Positions 61,467 to 64,000 of a stretch of 64,000 nucleotides of DNA are shown piece by piece; the stretch's first letter is position 1, and every line of letters begins with the position of its first letter. A model generated the notes under the pieces. The model was given only the letters and a program-made list of their open reading frames with translations. It was not told where the DNA came from and made no database searches. The stretch is from positions 2,976,001 through 3,040,000 of the forward strand of contig NZ_VFNC01000001.1 of the NCBI RefSeq assembly GCF_006715395.1. The letters are read 5' to 3'. The DNA comes from Streptomyces sp. SLBN-31. Its GTDB lineage: Bacteria > Actinomycetota > Actinomycetes > Streptomycetales > Streptomycetaceae. Made by a program: the position numbers and the translations under genes.

Positions 61467-63422
61467 ATGTATCCCCCACCGCGCACGCCGGTGCGGCGTC
61501 TCAGAGCCGCCGCCGCACGCCTCCTCGCACTCGCCCTGACGGCGACCGCCGCCCTGCTGTTCGCCGTGCCCGCCCCCGCACAGGCGGCGACGAACCGTCA
61601 GATACCGGTGCCATCCGCCCCCATGGGCTGGGCCTCCTGGAACAGCTTCGCCGCCAAGATCGACTACAACGTCATCAAGCAGCAGGTGGACGCCTTCGTC
61701 GCCGCAGGCCTGCCCGCGGCCGGGTACAAGTACGTCAACATCGACGAGGGCTGGTGGCAGGGCACCCGCGACAGCTCCGGCAACATCACCGTCGACACCG
61801 GTGAATGGCCCGGCGGCATGAGCGCCATCGCCGACTACATCCACAGCAAGGGCCTCAAGGCCGGCATCTACACCGACGCCGGCAGGAACGGCTGCGGCTA
61901 CTACTACCCGACCGGCCGTCCGGCCGCGCCGAACACCGGCAGCGAGGGCCACTACGACCAGGACATGCTGCAGTTCACCAAGTGGGGCTTCGACTTCGTC
62001 AAGGTCGACTGGTGCGGCGGCGACGCCGAAGGACTCGACGCGGCGACGACGTACAAGGCGATCAGCGACGCGGTGGCGAAGGCGTCGGCGGCCACCGGAC
62101 GCCCGCTGACCCTCTCCATCTGCAACTGGGGCAAGCAGAACCCCTGGAACTGGGCGCCGGGCCAGGCACCGATGTGGCGCACCAGCACGGACATCATCTA
62201 CTACGGCAACTCGCCCTCGATGACGAACCTCCTGTCCAACTTCGACCAGACCCTGCACCCGCTCGCCCAGCACACGGGCTCCTACAACGACCCGGACATG
62301 CTGATGGTCGGCATGGACGGCTTCACCGCCGCACAGAACCGCACCCACATGAACCTGTGGGCGATCTCCGGCGCGCCCCTCCTCGCCGGCAACAACCTCG
62401 CCACGATGACGTCGGAGACCGCCGCCATCCTCAAGAACCCCGAGGTCATCGCCGTGGACCAGGACCCGCGCGGCCTCCAGGGCGTCAAGGTCGCCGAGGA
62501 CACCAGCGGACTGCAGGTCTACGGCAAGGTCCTCGCCGGCACCGGCAACCGCGCCGTCGTCCTGCTCAACCGCACCTCCGCCGCGCAGAACATCACCGTC
62601 CGCTGGGCCGACCTGGGCCTGACCGACGCGTCCGCGAAGGTGCGGGACCTGTGGGCGCGGGCGGACGTCGGCACGTACGCCACGGGCTACACCGCCAGTG
62701 TCCCGGCGGGCGGCTCGGTGATGCTCGGCGTCACCGGCGGTACGGAGGCGACGAGCAGCACGTACACCGGCACCGCGAGCTTCTCCGGCGTGGTCGCCGG
62801 CAGCACCGGCGTGAAGGTCGTCGACATCGCCTACACCAACGACGCGACCACGGCCCGCACCGCCACCCTCAAGGTCGACGGACAGGGCGCGACGACGGTC
62901 TCCTTCCCGCCCACCGGCTCCTCGCAGGGCAGTGTTTCCGTCATGGTCGGCCTGTCGAAGGGCTCCTCGAACACCCTCGCCTTCTCCGGCGCACCGACGC
63001 TGTCCGACATCACGGTCCGCCCGCTGCCGGGGGCGAACGGCAACCAGGTCGTCGGCAAGCAGTCCGGCCGCTGCCTCGACATCTACGACAACACGATCGC
63101 CAACGGCACGCAGGCGGAGGTGTGGGACTGCAACGGCGGCCAGAACCAGGCCTGGACGTACACCTCCCGCAAGGAACTCGTCCTCTACGGCGACAAGTGC
63201 CTGGACGCCTACAACCTCGGCACGGCCAACGGCACCAAGGTCGTCATCTGGGACTGCAACGGCCAGAACAACCAGAAGTGGAACGTCAACGGCGACGGCA
63301 CGATCACCAACGTCAACGCCGGGCTGTGCCTGGACGGGTACGACAACGGCACCGCGAACGGCACGTCACTGGTCCTGTGGAACTGCAACGGCGGCGACAA
63401 CCAGAAGTGGACGCTGAACTAG
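61467..63422 (+). CDS. secreted GH27 alpha-galactosidase with C-terminal ricin-type module
   Basis: A protein of 651 residues. A signal peptide (about 1-40, AQA/A) is followed by a GH27 barrel: MGWASWNSFAAKID, YKYVNIDEGWW, the nucleophile Asp181 in FVKVDWCGGD and the acid/base in YNDPDMLMVG. A beta-sandwich follows (about 330-400), then a CBM35/6-like segment (about 410-515), and a ricin B-type CBM13 (about 522-651) with repeated GRCLDIYDN, DKCLDAYNL, GLCLDGYDN and QxW-like ends. It would release terminal alpha-galactose (or beta-arabinopyranose) outside the cell. GAAGGAG precedes the ATG. Confidence 0.92.
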   Translation: MYPPPRTPVRRLRAAAARLLALALTATAALLFAVPAPAQAATNRQIPVPSAPMGWASWNSFAAKIDYNVIKQQVDAFVAAGLPAAGYKYVNIDEGWWQGTRDSSGNITVDTGEWPGGMSAIADYIHSKGLKAGIYTDAGRNGCGYYYPTGRPAAPNTGSEGHYDQDMLQFTKWGFDFVKVDWCGGDAEGLDAATTYKAISDAVAKASAATGRPLTLSICNWGKQNPWNWAPGQAPMWRTSTDIIYYGNSPSMTNLLSNFDQTLHPLAQHTGSYNDPDMLMVGMDGFTAAQNRTHMNLWAISGAPLLAGNNLATMTSETAAILKNPEVIAVDQDPRGLQGVKVAEDTSGLQVYGKVLAGTGNRAVVLLNRTSAAQNITVRWADLGLTDASAKVRDLWARADVGTYATGYTASVPAGGSVMLGVTGGTEATSSTYTGTASFSGVVAGSTGVKVVDIAYTNDATTARTATLKVDGQGATTVSFPPTGSSQGSVSVMVGLSKGSSNTLAFSGAPTLSDITVRPLPGANGNQVVGKQSGRCLDIYDNTIANGTQAEVWDCNGGQNQAWTYTSRKELVLYGDKCLDAYNLGTANGTKVVIWDCNGQNNQKWNVNGDGTITNVNAGLCLDGYDNGTANGTSLVLWNCNGGDNQKWTLN

Positions 63423-63428
63423 GGCCGG

Positions 63429-63764
63429 CTACACGAGCGGCGCCACCAGCGCGGTGACGGCCATGGCCGCGGCGCACGCCAGTAGCCAGCCGGCCAGCAG
63501 GCGGCGCCGCAGACCGCGGTAGGCCTCCTCGTACTCGCCCCGCACCTCCCGGGCGCGCTCGGCCGTGTGCTCCCACGAGGCACGGGCGAGTTCGAGGTAC
63601 TCCGCCTCGAAACGCCGCTCGACCTCCTCCCGCTGGGCCCGGGTCAGCCAGTCCAAGGGGGCGCTGAAGCGCGCGGCGGCCGCGCGGCCGTCCCGGTGGA
63701 CGGCGGCGATCAGCAGGTGCCCCTCGGTCTCGTTGACCAGGACCCGCGCGTCCTCACCGCTCAT
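63429..63764 (-). CDS. small membrane-anchored protein coupled to ctaD
   Basis: A protein of 111 residues, not recognised. The N-terminal part ([20 protein letters not shown]) is globular, the middle is charged and helical ([20 protein letters not shown]), and one membrane helix closes the protein ([23 protein letters not shown]). The ATG overlaps the ctaD stop (ATGA), so it is translated with the oxidase subunit and may assist it. It converges on the alpha-galactosidase gene with 6 bases between stops. Confidence 0.7.
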   Translation of the reverse strand: MSGEDARVLVNETEGHLLIAAVHRDGRAAAARFSAPLDWLTRAQREEVERRFEAEYLELARASWEHTAERAREVRGEYEEAYRGLRRRLLAGWLLACAAAMAVTALVAPLV

Positions 63765-64000
63765 GACGTCGTCAACTCCTTCTCCACCGAGGTGACCTGG
63801 CCGTGGTGCAGGTCGAAGGCCGGGGACTCGCTGCGGATGCGGGGGAGTTGAACGAAGTTGTGGCGCGGGGGCGGGCAGGAGGTGGCCCACTCCAGCGAAC
63901 GGCCGTAGCCCCACGGGTCGTCCACCTCGACCCTCTCGCCGTACTTCGCGGTCTTCCAGACGTTGTAGAAGAAGGGCAGGAACGACATGCCCAGCAGGAA
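63761..64000 (-). CDS. ctaD: cytochrome c oxidase subunit I, second copy, C-terminal part
   Basis: About 79 C-terminal residues are visible, the gene running off the right edge. [38 protein letters not shown] and [14 protein letters not shown] align with the end of the ctaD at 35497 with many matches. The window therefore holds two ctaD genes about 26 kb apart in the same orientation. The downstream gene here is a small membrane protein, not ctaF. Confidence 0.9.
   Translation of the reverse strand, partial: FLLGMSFLPFFYNVWKTAKYGERVEVDDPWGYGRSLEWATSCPPPRHNFVQLPRIRSESPAFDLHHGQVTSVEKELTTS

Overview
The window is a high-GC actinomycete chromosome segment, almost certainly Streptomyces. The grounds are very high GC with strong third-position GC bias, frequent GTG/TTG starts behind GGAGG-type sites, many ATGA/GTGA gene overlaps, and typical Streptomyces genes: a subtilisin inhibitor, a RamCSAB/RamR-type class III lanthipeptide cluster, an NHLM-type peptide exporter, a streptogrisin-like protease and a SpoIIE-type phosphatase. 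Rare TTA (bldA-type) codons were found in only two genes. I saw no rRNA, tRNA, CRISPR array, insertion sequence or phage gene. The content (secondary metabolism, secreted hydrolases, gene relics) suggests a chromosome arm or arm/core border.

Layout. 1-12.5 kb: DNA repair (2OG oxygenase end, ogt), a ribbon-helix-helix/Fic-like toxin-antitoxin pair, a sigma-like protein carrying a zinc motif, a membrane segment and a lectin domain, an FMN lactate oxidase, an SSI protease inhibitor, a STAS anti-anti-sigma factor, a CDGSH/methyltransferase/haem-oxygenase-like group, a Ppx/GppA phosphatase, and a DHA2 drug exporter with two palindromic operators. 12.5-18.7 kb: a complete peptide export locus (two NHLM ABC proteins, one with a C39 leader peptidase, an HlyD-type protein and a double-glycine precursor). 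19-21.2 kb: a thioesterase and a secreted S1 protease. 21.7-28.8 kb: a class III lanthipeptide (SapB/AmfS-like) cluster with regulator, two ABC half-transporters, a 38-residue precursor and a LanKC synthetase.

29-37 kb: a SpoIIE phosphatase/ATPase, an OhrR-like regulator facing an alpha/beta hydrolase, a CBS-domain protein, and a detached set of respiratory genes (cytochrome b, ctaD, ctaF). 37.3-43.9 kb: dTDP-L-rhamnose synthesis (rfbA, rfbB, rfbD, rfbC) with a methyltransferase and a family 2 glycosyltransferase, probably for a cell-wall glycopolymer. 44-44.4 kb: a decayed marR/isochorismatase pair beside a YfcE-type phosphodiesterase. 45.2-53.2 kb: a seven-gene cox-type molybdenum hydroxylase operon (order coxS-coxL-coxM-moxR-coxE-xdhC-coxG) whose large subunit has the form II active-site loop, so its substrate is probably not CO.

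53.4-64 kb: an Otr(A)-like ribosomal protection gene preceded by an overlapping 36-codon leader, a GH5 endoglycoceramidase-like enzyme, a likely transporter relic, a secreted beta-propeller protein divergent from a TetR regulator, a glycosyltransferase whose frame stays open across the whole opposing TetR gene, a GH27 alpha-galactosidase with a ricin-type module, a small membrane protein, and the 3' end of a second ctaD at the right edge.

The observations I rate highest are the ramB-like stop codon lying exactly opposite the TTA codon of the regulator gene, the Cys-free NHLM peptide with hairpins separating it from its exporter, the one-polypeptide sigma/zinc/lectin protein, the leader of the otr(A)-like gene, and the 51-bp in-frame repeat array in coxE.
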